This document shows, one piece after another, positions 1 through 13,300 of a DNA stretch of 64,000 nt. Source of the DNA: Glandiceps talaboti (taxonomy: Eukaryota; Hemichordata; Enteropneusta; Spengelidae); contig NC_135568.1 of NCBI RefSeq assembly GCF_964340395.1, forward strand, positions 16,162,776 to 16,226,775. Direction: 5' to 3'. A program made the translations under genes and the position numbers. How positions within the stretch are numbered: the stretch's first letter is position 1; every line of letters begins with the position of its first letter. A model generated the notes under the pieces. It ran no database searches. It was given only the letters and a program-made list of their open reading frames with translations, and was not told the origin of the DNA.

Positions 1-550
1 TCTTTCTATAGTGTCAAATGGCTGGACCATAGCATTGATTTTTGACTATTTGCTCAAAATAGAGTTTCTTGATAGTAAATAACGTTTATACAACTAACCT
101 GTATATTTGTCTAAAGACATTGCCCTATTGTATGCTGCCGTTGCCTTTGTTTTATGCCAGTGCCTGAAAGGGAAGTGATTTGGTGTGACAAGTCATTTTT
201 ACTTTGGTAAACTTCTGACAATAATTCCAACTAGATGATCTAGAGCATTGTGTAATATCGTAAGTAGGCAAAGCCCATAAGCTCGCGAAGGGTAGATTCA
301 TTTGCGACCGTCTTCCTCACGATGATATTGTAGATAGCACCCTCCATGTTGAGAATGCACATAGTATATAGAACGCGCATGCGTAGTCATTGCATCGCAA
401 TGCATCCTTGGGTAAAACTACCAAAAGAACATCGCATAGTATATAGGATGCGCATGCGTACTAGTAATTGAGCCGCTACGCGAGCTATTCACAGTGAAAT
501 TCTATATGCAATTTAGTTATCATACTTTGCAGGTATAGCTTTAGTCTATC
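1..550. other. Non-coding, upstream of receptor exons
   Basis: No supportable gene. A direct repeat is visible: a segment at about 361-386 recurs at 436-461, each ending in GCGCATGCGTA. This resembles the NRF1 consensus (TGCGCATGCGCA). The missing first exon of the downstream receptor (signal peptide) could not be located here. Confidence 0.4.
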
Positions 551-1050
551 TGCTAGACCTTGGATGTTCTTCCGATACAATACTACACACGACCGAACAT
601 CGCTATCGCTATCGAGGATGGAACATCCAAGGTCTAGCAAATGTCATCAGGATATAAATAACTGTCAATCAGAGAACCGCATTAGCGACAAGCACAAACA
701 GAGGACAATAGCTAATTTTTCATGCATATTCATCTTAAGGAGGGGCTTGTAAAAATAACCACCAATGCGTTAACTGAAATGTGTGAATGACAACATCTAC
801 ACACTCATCAAACTCACAATTACCATAAACCGATAAGACATAGTAATGACATAAGTGTGTTTGTCAACACCTGCATGCAGAGATTGAATATATTAAAGTA
901 TATATATGCATACATAGCCCAACCCACTGCTTAATGTAATCTCAATGGAATGTCCGGTCTGAAAATGACATTTGCTAGACTGTTCGGGCAAGCCCTCACT
1001 GCGAACTTAGTTCGCTTATAGTATCGAAAGAAAGCCCGAACGTCTAGCAG
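551..1050. repeat. Nested inverted repeats, foldback/MITE-like
   Basis: A 19-bp perfect inverted repeat pairs 551-569 (TGCTAGACCTTGGATGTTC) with 621-639. A second pair joins 631-647 with 965-981 (16 of 17). A third hairpin joins 974-989 with 1034-1049 and has a small palindrome (GCGAACTTAGTTCGC) in its loop. All ends carry the same GCTAGAC motif, so this reads as one foldback-type element of about 500 bp. The family was not recognised. Confidence 0.6.
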
Positions 1051-1256
1051 CAAGACTAGTATAGCTTGTACTACGTCATACAAGTTTTATACAAAAGAAC
1101 AACAATACATTTCGTGACCTTGTCCCTTAAAACTTATGCTGCATGTAGTGAAGACTATATAATACTCACAGCCCTCACTTGTGCTTTCGATAACTTGTAT
1201 ATGACTGATTACTCGTGATGTTTTATCATAAACAATAGATTCAACTTGTTCACAAG

Positions 1257-1439
1257 ACTGGACGTTGCATGGAGACTATTGTTATCGTTTATTTAAAGCA
1301 CCCTCACAACTAAATTGGATGGAAGCTGAGCATGACTGCAATGTAGACAATGCCTCACTGACAAGTATATCATCTGAGGTAGAAGCGCAATTTATACACG
1401 AGATGGTTTCCGAATATACTGAATCTTTTATTTACATCG
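1257..1439 (+). CDS. Receptor exon 1 seen: CTLD, first part
   Basis: Begins after a CACAAG acceptor and ends at GTGAGT, phase 1. Encodes the start of a C-type lectin-like domain: DYCYRLF, then W..AE..C and ASLTSISS, ending FIYIG. This is the usual first half of the fold (CY, W..A...C, L..I.S..E..F). The acceptor has a weak pyrimidine tract. Upstream coding exons must exist. Confidence 0.8.
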
Positions 1440-2918
1440 GTGAGTACATTTTGCAGCAGAAGGTATCACAGAACATTAGTTTTTTACAAAAGTGCTAGAT
1501 AAACAAAACATTGCAAATAAAAGAGATTTCTGTCATTATATATTCATATGTTTTTTGCATGGCACACATCAAGATGAAGAATAAAGAAATTACATCAAAG
1601 GTCATTTTATAAGTGATAGTTAGAAGTCTAATACGTGCCGGTTTAATGGATTTAACAGAATCTTATTTAGGCAAATGTTTGTTATGTTAATGAATAAGTG
1701 ATGTTTGCCCAAACGAATACTGGCAATTCCATTCAACTGGCAAAGACCATAGTATAATAAAGTTACTTCAAACTTGAGGAGGTTTCAAGGTTCATTCCCC
1801 ATTACAATACATCATCATTATTGCCATGCAGTCTGTTACATAACTTGTTATTATGTTAATAAACAAAAACAAGTATAGAAAGCCCAATTTTCACACAGCA
1901 GTTTAAAGCATTTAATCTATTGAGTATGGATTGAGTCAAGGGAAGAGAGAAATGAGTTTGAGACTTGGACAAAGCAAATATGATTTATTTTATGCATACT
2001 TTACTGAAGGTGCACACACTAAAGACAACAAAGTCATAGGAGTAGCAGCATTATGTGTTTATGACTTGATTGATATTTATATTGTGGACAGTTTCATTGA
2101 TGGTTAACAGGATTTTGGACAGTTTCATTGATGGCTAACAAGATTAGGGACAGTTTCATTGATAGTTAACAAGATTGTGGACAGTTTCATTGCTGGTTAC
2201 CAAGGTTGTGGACAGTTTCATTGCTGGTTAACAAGATTGTGGACAGTTTCATTGATGGTTAACAAGATTGTGGACAGTTTCATTGATGGTTAACAAGATT
2301 GCAGAGTTTCATTAATGGTTAACAAATTTGTGGCCACTTTCACTGTGTCACAACTGTACTGCTAACTAAATTTGATACTCATTTTAACTGGAATTGAAGA
2401 CATTTGTGAAACATGAGGGATTGGAGGAGCATGTCTTTATGCAATATACTACCAAATAAGGTTTACACTGATTCTGTGCAAATGTTTGATTGTAATTGTG
2501 CCTTCCCTCCAAAAACAATCATTTGTATTCATAACTTCCGTAGAATTGGTTTCAGGGTTTAGCATCAAAGAACAAGTCATGCTACATGTTGTTCTTTTGT
2601 GAATTCATTTGTTGTTCTGTTGATTCTATTTTGGATATAGGTTTAACAGATAGAGATATTGAAGGAAAATACACCTGGTCTGATGGGGCGCAATTTCTTT
2701 ATTCTGCCTGGAGCTCAACCGGGTAAACATAGTCATTAAACTTTAGTTACTTTGATTTCATTTACATTATTCAACAACAGATGTTTTGTATATAGTTTTT
2801 TTCCCATTCAGAAGTCGCTAGAGAAATGACGACGAGAACACTGCATGCAATGAGAAAAACACACAACGGCATAACCACACGGACATACATACATACATGC
2901 ATACATGCATACATACAT

Positions 2919-2949
<31 letters not shown>

Positions 2950-5900
2950 CACACACACACACACACACACACATCGACACTGGAAAGATACATACAGACA
3001 CAGGGATAAATATGTACAGAAATACAGGTATACACTCACATATATATCCAATTCCAATTTTCTATAGTCTGTCTGTGAATTCCGTTGGTTAGATTTCAGT
3101 CTAAAGTATCTTTGTGTCACGCACAAACCTTCACATGCAGGTCTCAACCCGATGGTAGTGTTCACCAAGACTGTGTGGCTCTTTACTTACAAAACTTACA
3201 CTCTCACAATCACTGGTATGATATAATGTGTGATGCCAATGTGACCAATTTATTTCTGTGCAAAAATGAAGTGAAGCAGAGCGATACATTAGGTAAGTAC
3301 CACACATGTATAGACAAGATGAACTTGTTATTGTTTCTTTGTGTTGTACTGGAAATTGCCAGGTCATTAATCGTGAAGTGAAGTGAAGTGAAGTGAAGTG
3401 AAGTGAAGTGTATATAACGCCACCACAAAGTTCAATATTATTTTATGGGTATTTATTAAGCAATCAAAAGGCGTGAATCGTATCACAACACGAGTGGTGC
3501 ATAATATATAAAATATGCATACATTATGATTTTATTTGCAGTAAACGATACGTTTACGAATATGAATTACACCAACTTCATATCAACGAATTGTAAGTAT
3601 TCATACAAAATATTACCATAGGTGCACATAGCTTAACATTATACATTGAAACTAATCATACTAGTGATTTATAGAGACAACAACACATTGCATTCAAAAT
3701 TTAGTAATGAAATAGGTCATAAAAATAATATAATCATTTAGCTATTAAGTCTACAGAGAACGGAAAAGGCGGCTTTAGAACTTTCAAGATGGCTGCCATG
3801 CATAATCATCATTTCACAACATGCGCTTTATCAATTGCTTCCATTAACAATCTTCACATATCTGTTGTACTTCAATTGAAAGTTATTTCTCTGCGGGGTA
3901 CAAGTTTGATCTTTTTGCAAGCGTTGGATTATAAAAATATGTCTTTCTGTCAGGGTTTTGTTTCTGCGAAAAACTATCAAATATAATTTGTTTTCTTTAA
4001 GATGTTAACTCCTAAATGTTACCTGTTCTTAAACTTTTGATTCTATTCAATAGAAAAAAAATTGGTTGTATATATATTTTTTCTAAATCTGTTTTAAAAT
4101 GCAAATGTGAAATATCTTATCAAATATTTAAATATTGAACCCATGACTACCGAGCGAAAGTGCTGCAAAAACCCTGTACCACTAGTATGCTCATGCAACG
4201 GTGCAATTATTCTCTGGTACATATGTAGTAATTTGCCTTCTTCTGTATGGTGGTCCAGTTAATGTGATGTAATGTGTTTTTAAAAGGAGCAAGTTGTATG
4301 TCTTATCAAGAATATTATACGTTCATTATTGGATGTGATTAATATTTTATATGAAAAAGATCAAAGTGTGTGCCCAATACATCTATATCAATGTACAAGT
4401 GGAGAATGTATTCATCCGAGTGACATGTGTGACGATACAGCCAAGTGTTATGATCGGAGTAGTAACACATCTAACTGTAGTAAGTGTATTCTGATTGTTA
4501 TAGAGATTTACTTATAATATACAACTCGTAACACTCAAGTAAAACATTTGACTGTTTGTGGTATAGATTTAAATATATACAACTCGTAACACTCAAGTAA
4601 AACATTTGATGATATGCCACACTCGTTTATAGAATTCATATCAAGTGCAAAAACATACGGTTTCAATTCATTTAATCTTCAGCCCAGTATCTGATGTCTT
4701 TTAATGTAATATATCTGTAAACAATGTTAGTAGAGCAAAGCATATAAATAATCAACACTGGAGTGTCAACATAGATGCCATAAGACATTGTCTTGATATC
4801 ATTGATACTCATAGTTGAGAGTTATCATTCACTGTAATCGGTCTGTTATTCGGGAGTAGAACACACTGTTTACAAATTGACTATATTAGAAAGGCCACTT
4901 ACTAGACATGTAATTAAAGCAATTGAAAGAGTATAGTTTTACTCGTGATATGATTGATATAGCTGTGGTCTGATCTGCGCTGCTCTGCTCATATATGTCT
5001 TTATTATCTCCTGTCTGCGTTTAAGTACCTTTCTCCCCTTCCAACTACTTATTTCTGGTATCATCAAAGCTGCTGTCATATGTTTTGGTCTGTTCTGCAC
5101 TCATCAGATTTGAGATTCTTCCAACAGTTATACGCTTACATAATCTGGTCTGATCTCATCATATAAATCCTAATCTAAACATTAACATGTGAATGCCAGA
5201 GATTCAGAAAACTGTTCACATGCTAATTTAACATCCTTTCCTAGGCAATTCTTCTTCTAGTTGGTTTACTTGCAATGACGGTAGTCGAATAGGAATATCC
5301 AAGTACTGTGATTTCCGTTCAGATTGCCGAGATGGATCTGATGAGACCCTTTGTGGTGAGGATGTTTATAAAGTTGTACTGTCGTTGAAATGGCACAATT
5401 GAGCTGATGAGCTAATTGATAGCATTTAAGTTTGGGCGAAACAAAATAGAGTTAAACAAAATTTATATTAATGTATGTTGTGAGCATGAATGCATAAACT
5501 AGAGTTTTTGTTCCTACATCAGTTGAGCGGCTTTAAAAAACAAAATGACATGATCAATGGATTTAGATATTATAGTATGAACAAATGTTGTATAAAAATA
5601 ATAAACCAGTTGGAATATTCATAGCAAATATTTTGTTTCACTCTCATTTCAGATTTTCCTGTATTCAATTCGACAAAATTGTTTACATGTTTAAACGGCC
5701 AATATATAGATGATAACAAACAATGTGATTTAATCTATGACTGTGTAGATAAATCGGATGAAGAAAATTGTACAGACATTGGTAATTTTGTGAAGAGTTT
5801 CCTTCTTTACTTAATAGGCGTCTTAGATATATTTCTCTTGAAGTCAAAATTCTTAGAATTTCTCCAACAATACATTACGTAGACGTTCCTTATGTTTTGA

Positions 5901-6706
5901 ACTAGTAATGTAAACGTTGTTTTATGTTCACCATCTGCTTTATCACATATTTCCACTTTGTTTAGTTTGAGGTTGAAGGAAAACACACCTCTGAGTCAAA
6001 ATGTCCTGAAAATGAAAGTTGTTAAACGTCAAACCTCTTCATTTAGACAATGTGGTCATTTTCTGTACTGTAGTTACAAGATCTAAATGAGCCATGGGCC
6101 AACTTTAGACACTACATACTTATAATTATAGACTTCACATTCTACATTATTTGTGTTGATATGTGCCTTGAATTAAGTATAAACATCCACATAGCATTGC
6201 TAAAATTGTGGAATAAATATCCCCTACCATCTGGACATCAAGGGAGATTTTGTGAATACATAAAAACATATTTGTGATCATGTAATTTATTCATTCGGGT
6301 TGAGTAGATTAAGATGCAACAAATCTCAAACTTACAAGTTATGTATAACTTTAAATGAAGCAAATTTTTTAAAAAAAAGACAAAATCATCCACAACAGAC
6401 CTTATCCCTTTAATCGTCATATTCACAATAATATCAAATATGTTCATTTCTACCGTTTTCGTTCAACAACTAGATATGTGTAATGCTGTAGAGTGTCTAG
6501 ATGGTACGTGTTTATCATTGACACTTAGATGTGATGGTATAACAGACTGTGTTTATTGTGATTATGGAGAATCAGAGGACGAATTTGGTTGTGGTAAGAA
6601 TATTTGTATTCGTACATACTGTATTGTACTGTTCTGTATGTATGTATGTATGTATGTATGTATGTATGTATGTATGTATGTGTATGAGTGTATGTATGTA
6701 TATATG

Positions 6707-6748
<42 letters not shown>

Positions 6749-8104
6749 AATGTATGTATGTATGTATACATGAATACTCATTCCTAATTTCATAAAACTA
6801 TATACATATACGATTTTGCTCAAGATACGGATATCGATTGTCTAAATACACAAAAAAGATGTAACAGTGGTGTGTGTATAAATTTGGAGCTATGGTGTCT
6901 CTATGACTACGACCTACTTGGTTATAACTTTGGATGTCGCGATGGTTCACATTTAAAAGACTGTGGTAAGTTGAAGTTAACTTTTCACACAGTGAATTAC
7001 AATTGTAAAGAATTGCATTATGGTATACACCATGATACAACACCCAATTTGTTGCCTCATTGTTCGACATTTATACATCTTGTTAGTTAAAATTGACATA
7101 TTTGATAAATTTTATGCAGCTTATACTTCAATGTTTCGTATAATTTCTTTGAGTAACCACTATACAATAGGGACGTTTGTGCATTAAGCGCAGATGGTAA
7201 ACATGCCAACTTGGAATGGGTGGAAACCTCCGTTTCCAAAGGAGCAAATTCTCACATTTGTGTTGCAACACTTACTATCACACGCCGTGTTAATATATGT
7301 TTATATAATGGTGCATGCACCTTAAGTTTTACCTCCCGTTTGTCTTTCTGTGTTGTCTGTTGTCTGTCTGTATGTCTGTCTGTACGTCCGTCCGTGTATG
7401 TATGTGTGTGTGTGTGTCTGTCTGTTTGTGTCTGTTGTCTGTCTGTCCGTGGCCACAATATCTCAAAAATGACTTATTCAGACTTGCAGTTATAATACAA
7501 ATCAGTCCAGAAGATATATGAAATGTATTGTGGGCAACATAAATTTAAGGTGATGAGTGCGTACCTTTGTAATATGTTCTTTCAAATCTGTATTCGCATA
7601 ATTTAAAAAATAATATTATTATCTCATCCTAATACACAGCCAATTTCGAATGTCCTGAATATACATACAAATGCCCTGGGAGTTATTGCATTCCATTGCA
7701 TAGATTGTGTGATGGTAAACAAGATTGTCCTCAAAGGGAAGATGAAGATTTGCTAAGTTGTGGTGAGTTTATCAAGTTCTTGATTTATCGAAGGCTATCT
7801 TTAATATTATTTGAAACCTAACATTATATTTTTTCTTACTAAACATCGTTACGGTAGTTATTAACTTTTATATTTTCTCCATGTGTAAGTTCCAAAACAT
7901 TTGTATTTTTTGTGGTCTTATGTTAATTGGTATTAACACGTCATCATTTCGTTTTTAACAGCAACATTCAGGTGTCCTGTTGGGACATACAAATGTCGAA
8001 ATAGTAAAGTGTGCGTTAGCTCGTCATACGTTTGTGATGGTATTCCCCACTGTAACCACGGTGATGATGAACTCTATTGTGGTGAGTTTATAAGATATAT
8101 AAGC

Positions 8105-8135
<31 letters not shown>

Positions 8136-10354
8136 GCGGTGGTGGTGGTGGTGGTGGTGGTGGTGGTGGTTGTGATGGTATTGGTTGTACATATTGATGG
8201 TGAGACGGTAGTGGAGGAGGGAAAGAAGGAAGTGGTGGTGGTGTTCACAATGGGAACCAAATGCGATACTACAGACTTTATCGTAGCTGCATTGCGTTCA
8301 ATAGAGACCAAGACGAGTCCCTTTCACAAATTCTTCATCATCAGACAGCTCTGAAAGTATCATGAAAGTAGCAAGAAAGCATGCTTGGAAGAGGCCTCGT
8401 GTATCCAGAGGTGGGGATCATGAAAAGTAAACGAAGGTAGAAATGGGTCAGAAATAGAGTCACCAATGCAATTCTGATAACATGAAATTGTAGTGAATAC
8501 ATGGAATTGCAATGCTGGCCATTCAGTTTAATTAGGGGATAGGAAAATATTAAACTCCGTTTTTTAACTCCTACATATCAAAGCGATATAAATTACTTAA
8601 TATGTGTTTCGGGGGGGGCGAGGATACATTTTGTTGCATATTGTAATGGTACTCATGGTATTCTAGGTACTGAAACAGGCTTTACTATTACTTGTAATTG
8701 ACTGAACTCAAACTTCAAGTTGATATACATTATATGTAAACAAAAAAAATTGAAAAATACCTCCTGTGCAATTGTTCTAACAATGTCAGAAGGGATTGGT
8801 AACCTCATACATAATGTAGGAAGCACGAGTCGACATTAACATAATAAGGGCAAAAGAAGATATTTGTTTCTGGTCAGGACAGTTGTCTAAAATGGTGCGA
8901 CGACGAGATTGTTTTAAACTTCTCTACAAACCTATCACTCGGTCTACTATTTTTGGCAGTTAAGTTGTTCATTTTATTTAGTACTTTAGTCTAGCAAGTG
9001 TGTATGTGGGGAAGATATCATTAGCTTGTTTATGATTGCGTCTGCAGTTGTCTTCACTAAAGTGTAGGAAGGGTTATCTGTGTGTTTACCCACTGATCTA
9101 CCGACTGTATGTGTTAGACAAACGCAAACAAATCCGACGCAGAGGTATTTAAGTGATGCGCGCGCTGGCGGCCAGGAACATTTCTGAATGAATTTTCCCT
9201 CTAGCATTAAAAACCTGACAACTCAAATTTTGCCATCATACATGTAATTGTAATACTGTTGCATTATTATGTTTTTAAAGAAACGACTTGTCCTAATGGT
9301 TGTATTTGCGATGACCTTGAAGTCAAGTGCCAAAACTCGTCATTACAGGAAATGACGTATCTGAATCCGGAAGTAAGAAGTCTGTAAGTATATATAATGA
9401 CACATTTAACCAGCAATCGGTCACATCTCATGTTTAAACATTTATCTGAAAGACAAATAATGTCTCGATTGGCCACTAGTAGTAGCTTAGTGGAAGCTTT
9501 CGGATAAAACTTTTGTGTGATAAACTTTGGAAATAATAGCCGAGAGATTTTAGATTGGCATTGTTCGATAATAGAATTGTAGCTTTGTTTTTCATAAGAA
9601 ATAGAAAAATGTTGAATCACACAAAAATAAAATATAAAAACGAATAAAACAGTATTGCAAATAAAAACAAAGCTACAATTATTGCAGCTATATTAATATT
9701 ATCGTTGAATACTTCATTCATTTGTTCATGTATTTATCTATTACTTAATTAATCAAGATACTTTGTTGTTTTCTTTCCAGTCTTTAGTTTTCAATTTTAT
9801 TCACCTCTTTTTATGAATGCAAGTTGCAAGCCAATTTCCAATACATTTTTATGCAAATTGAAATAATGTTATATGATATGATGTTACTTATTATCAGGAC
9901 CTTCACAAATGGACGCTTGGTGGAAAACGGTTTTAATGATACTTTGAAAGCCCTGGCATTTCTAGGATACCTGTAAGTATACATATATATATAGATTACT
10001 CAATTTCGTGTTTATGGTGAATGTTCTATGCCTTCTTTTTCTTTTTAAGTTTATTGAGACCTTAAACATTCTGGAAGCTGTGCGACATAGATTAAAGTTT
10101 ACTGTGACATAGATTTTTTTTTTACATGCAATGTATGGAATAAATATAGCCAGAAGTAAAAACATGCATTGACAGTAATACCAACATATACGTTTAAAAT
10201 AACATTACAAGATAATAATTCTCTGATTTGTCAGCATGTACATTGAGAGTGCAATTCTATATGCATTAATTTCATGGCTGGCAAATATACATGACATCCA
10301 TATGAATGAGTTTCTTGACAAATGCAACACTAAATATGGTATTATGTATGTATG

Positions 10355-10385
<31 letters not shown>

Positions 10386-13300
10386 GCCTGCCTGCCTGCC
10401 TGCCTGCCTGTGTGGATGGATGGATGGATAAATGGATTGCAAGATGTTACAACTGTACTAATTAATGTCTAAAATAATGTAGTTGTATTTTATGTATATT
10501 TTTTCCCCTCAGTTACCTGTCGGACAATAGACTTGTAGAGTTAGCAGATAATGTTTTCAGTGGGCTTATGAATTTAATATATTTGTAAGTACCGACTAAT
10601 TTTCATAACTTTGATTTCCGGTATTTTCATATATACGGTTGTGGGTATGTTTTGATCTCCTGTACCAATATGTTTTGATAAACCTTTGTTCTACTCTGTT
10701 TAAGGACTCTGTCAGATAATAATCTTAAAGAATTGTCTCGGGCTACTTTCGCTGGGTTGAAAAGATTATACTATCTGTAAGTATGTCACTATAGTTTTCG
10801 TGAAAAAGCCACAGAATATCTGTAGACTGACAAATTTGCAAATACCTTGAGTAGACGTTAATTGAGACTGATATTTAGTTATACAATCATTATTGATGAA
10901 AAATTCGAAGTCCTGGTTAATTTGTTTTAAAAATTATCACAAGGCGTCTTTTACAGCTAAAACAGGCAATATTAGCTAGAAGACTATCTGTAACATATAC
11001 ATTTACAATAACAATTGGTCATTCTGGTTCCAATGATGTTACTGGTTGGTTCAATTATTTGCAGTGATCTCAGGAATAATGACATCTTTAAATTTGAAGA
11101 AGATTTATTTGAAGATTTGGTACATCTACAAATACTGTAAGTTTAAGTAAATATTCACACCTATTTCTTAGGGTATTAAAAGCCAATATTCGAATCCTGG
11201 GTTCCCATACTAATTTAGTGGATATGTTATTAGTGGAGCTATGAGTACACAGAAGTATTCTTTTTTTCTTCTAAATTGCTGCAAAACAACTGTTTAATAA
11301 GCTAGCGCTAATTTTGAATATGAATCAGAATCGTATCTTTCAAACAGCAAATAATGTAGTATATATTACATAAAAAGGTTTGATGTTCATATTATCAAAG
11401 GCACCATAGTTTCCACAGTAAAAACTTGAAAATAAAACATTATATATGATGCTTTGTAGGTTTCATAAATGATTGTGGTGCATGAGGTTATAATCAACTT
11501 AAAATCAGAAAAATGTAAATACGTACTACAGGTCTGTGCAATTCATGGCGGATAGATAATCACTCGTTGCAATTGAAGGGGTTAGTGCCATCATGGCCCA
11601 ACTCCAAATATACTATTTTGAAAATAAATTGTAAAAAACATATTTTTGGCACTACGCCCTTATGACCCCAAGTCAAATTTAAATCACATGTGTTACATTA
11701 TTTGCCTTCACCAGTACAGATCTTGGCGATTGGAGAAAACAATACTGCAATTTAAGTACTTGAAAATTTCATGAAGGCAAGGAAATGGGTCCGTTCCTTT
11801 TGGCACCCCCCCCCCCCCTCCAAGTGATTGACGCCAAAGCTGGCATAAATGATTTGATGACGTAATTGACGTAAAAATGTCGGGTAAATCCATAACAATG
11901 CTGAAAGGTAGTTAACGCCATAGAGGGCGTGTATAGACATAATAATTCAATTGGCATAATTGAGGAGGTTTATGCAAGTATTTCCACTTGAAAGATAAAG
12001 GTTTATCAACTCAGTTTGTGCCATATACTTTCCACATTCCAGGTATTCTGATGTTTATGCTCTGTGTTGCGTTGCTCATGCCGAACCAAAAATCAAGATT
12101 CAAGAATGCCTACCTGAACCCAACGTATTTCGTTCCTGCAAGGATTTGTTACGACACGATGGTATACGTGTCTTTGCATGGGGTATTGGTTTGGGATCCT
12201 TTTTCCTGAACCTCTATTGTATTGTATGGAGACTTCAGAAAGAACATCGATCTGGTCTAAAATCAACAGATACATTTTTGGTACTACTGATAACAATTAC
12301 TGATGTACTAATGGGTCTGTATTTGATTATCCTGGGGAGTGTCGACCAGTACTACATGGATAATTACATATCACATGACATAATATGGCGCAGAAGTGTC
12401 CTCTGTAAATTCCTTGGAATCCTGGCCACTCTGTCAAGTCAGTTGTCACTCTTTGTTCTGACTGTCATGTCATTGATACGATGTGTGGTGCTATCGAACC
12501 CAATGAAAAGAATTCGTGTAAGTCGTAAACTCGCTGGGTCAATCATCACAATTGGTTCCATGATCCATCTGATAATTGCCATTTTACCGATTTCTTCATT
12601 CGACTACTTCGGAGAATATTTCTACGGGGATAACTCAGTCTGCTTGCCGCTTCACCTACGACATGACAGGCCTCCTGGTTGGGAGTATTCCTTAACGATG
12701 TTCACAATGCTGGATTTGGTATACATCATTATAATAGCGATCTGTTATATTACCATAGTCATCTGTAAAAATAAAAGCGGCAAAGCAGCGAGTGATAACC
12801 GACGATCTCGAAATCAGAAAAAGACAATTCTGATGGTACTATTTATAATTGGCAGTGATCTGTTGGTTTGGTTACCAATCATCACTGTGACCTTTGTGGG
12901 TCTTGCTGGGGTGAAACTGTCAAGTATCGTATATGCATGGATTGCAGTCACAGTATTACCACTGAGTTCACTCATTCATCCCTTTGTATATCTATTTTCA
13001 ACCGACGAATATAAATTTATAGACATAAAGCAAATAATAAGATTTATCCGATTGAGAATGCGAGAGCGGAATAAGGAAGGTTTGTATTCAATTTAACGAA
13101 TTTTATCAATTCAAGGCTAACTGTACAAGTATATCGTTTCCAGTAAAGTATGTGAGCAAAGTCGCCATCTTTGATTCGACAGGGAGTGGGACAACTATGA
13201 TGTCATCTCCGGCCAGGTTAGAACAAACCAAATTGCGGAATAACAGTACATATGTAAATGCAGAAGCCAGGAATTCGTTACAGTATTTCAAAGTGAAATT

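Noticed and set aside
2083-2345. Evenly repeated ~31-bp units resembling a CRISPR array
   Set aside because: The units are directly contiguous with no unique spacers, in an intron of an animal gene. It is a minisatellite.
9267-9620. 117-codon minus-strand frame
   Set aside because: Antisense over the LRRNT exon, which has clear splice sites and family motifs on the + strand.
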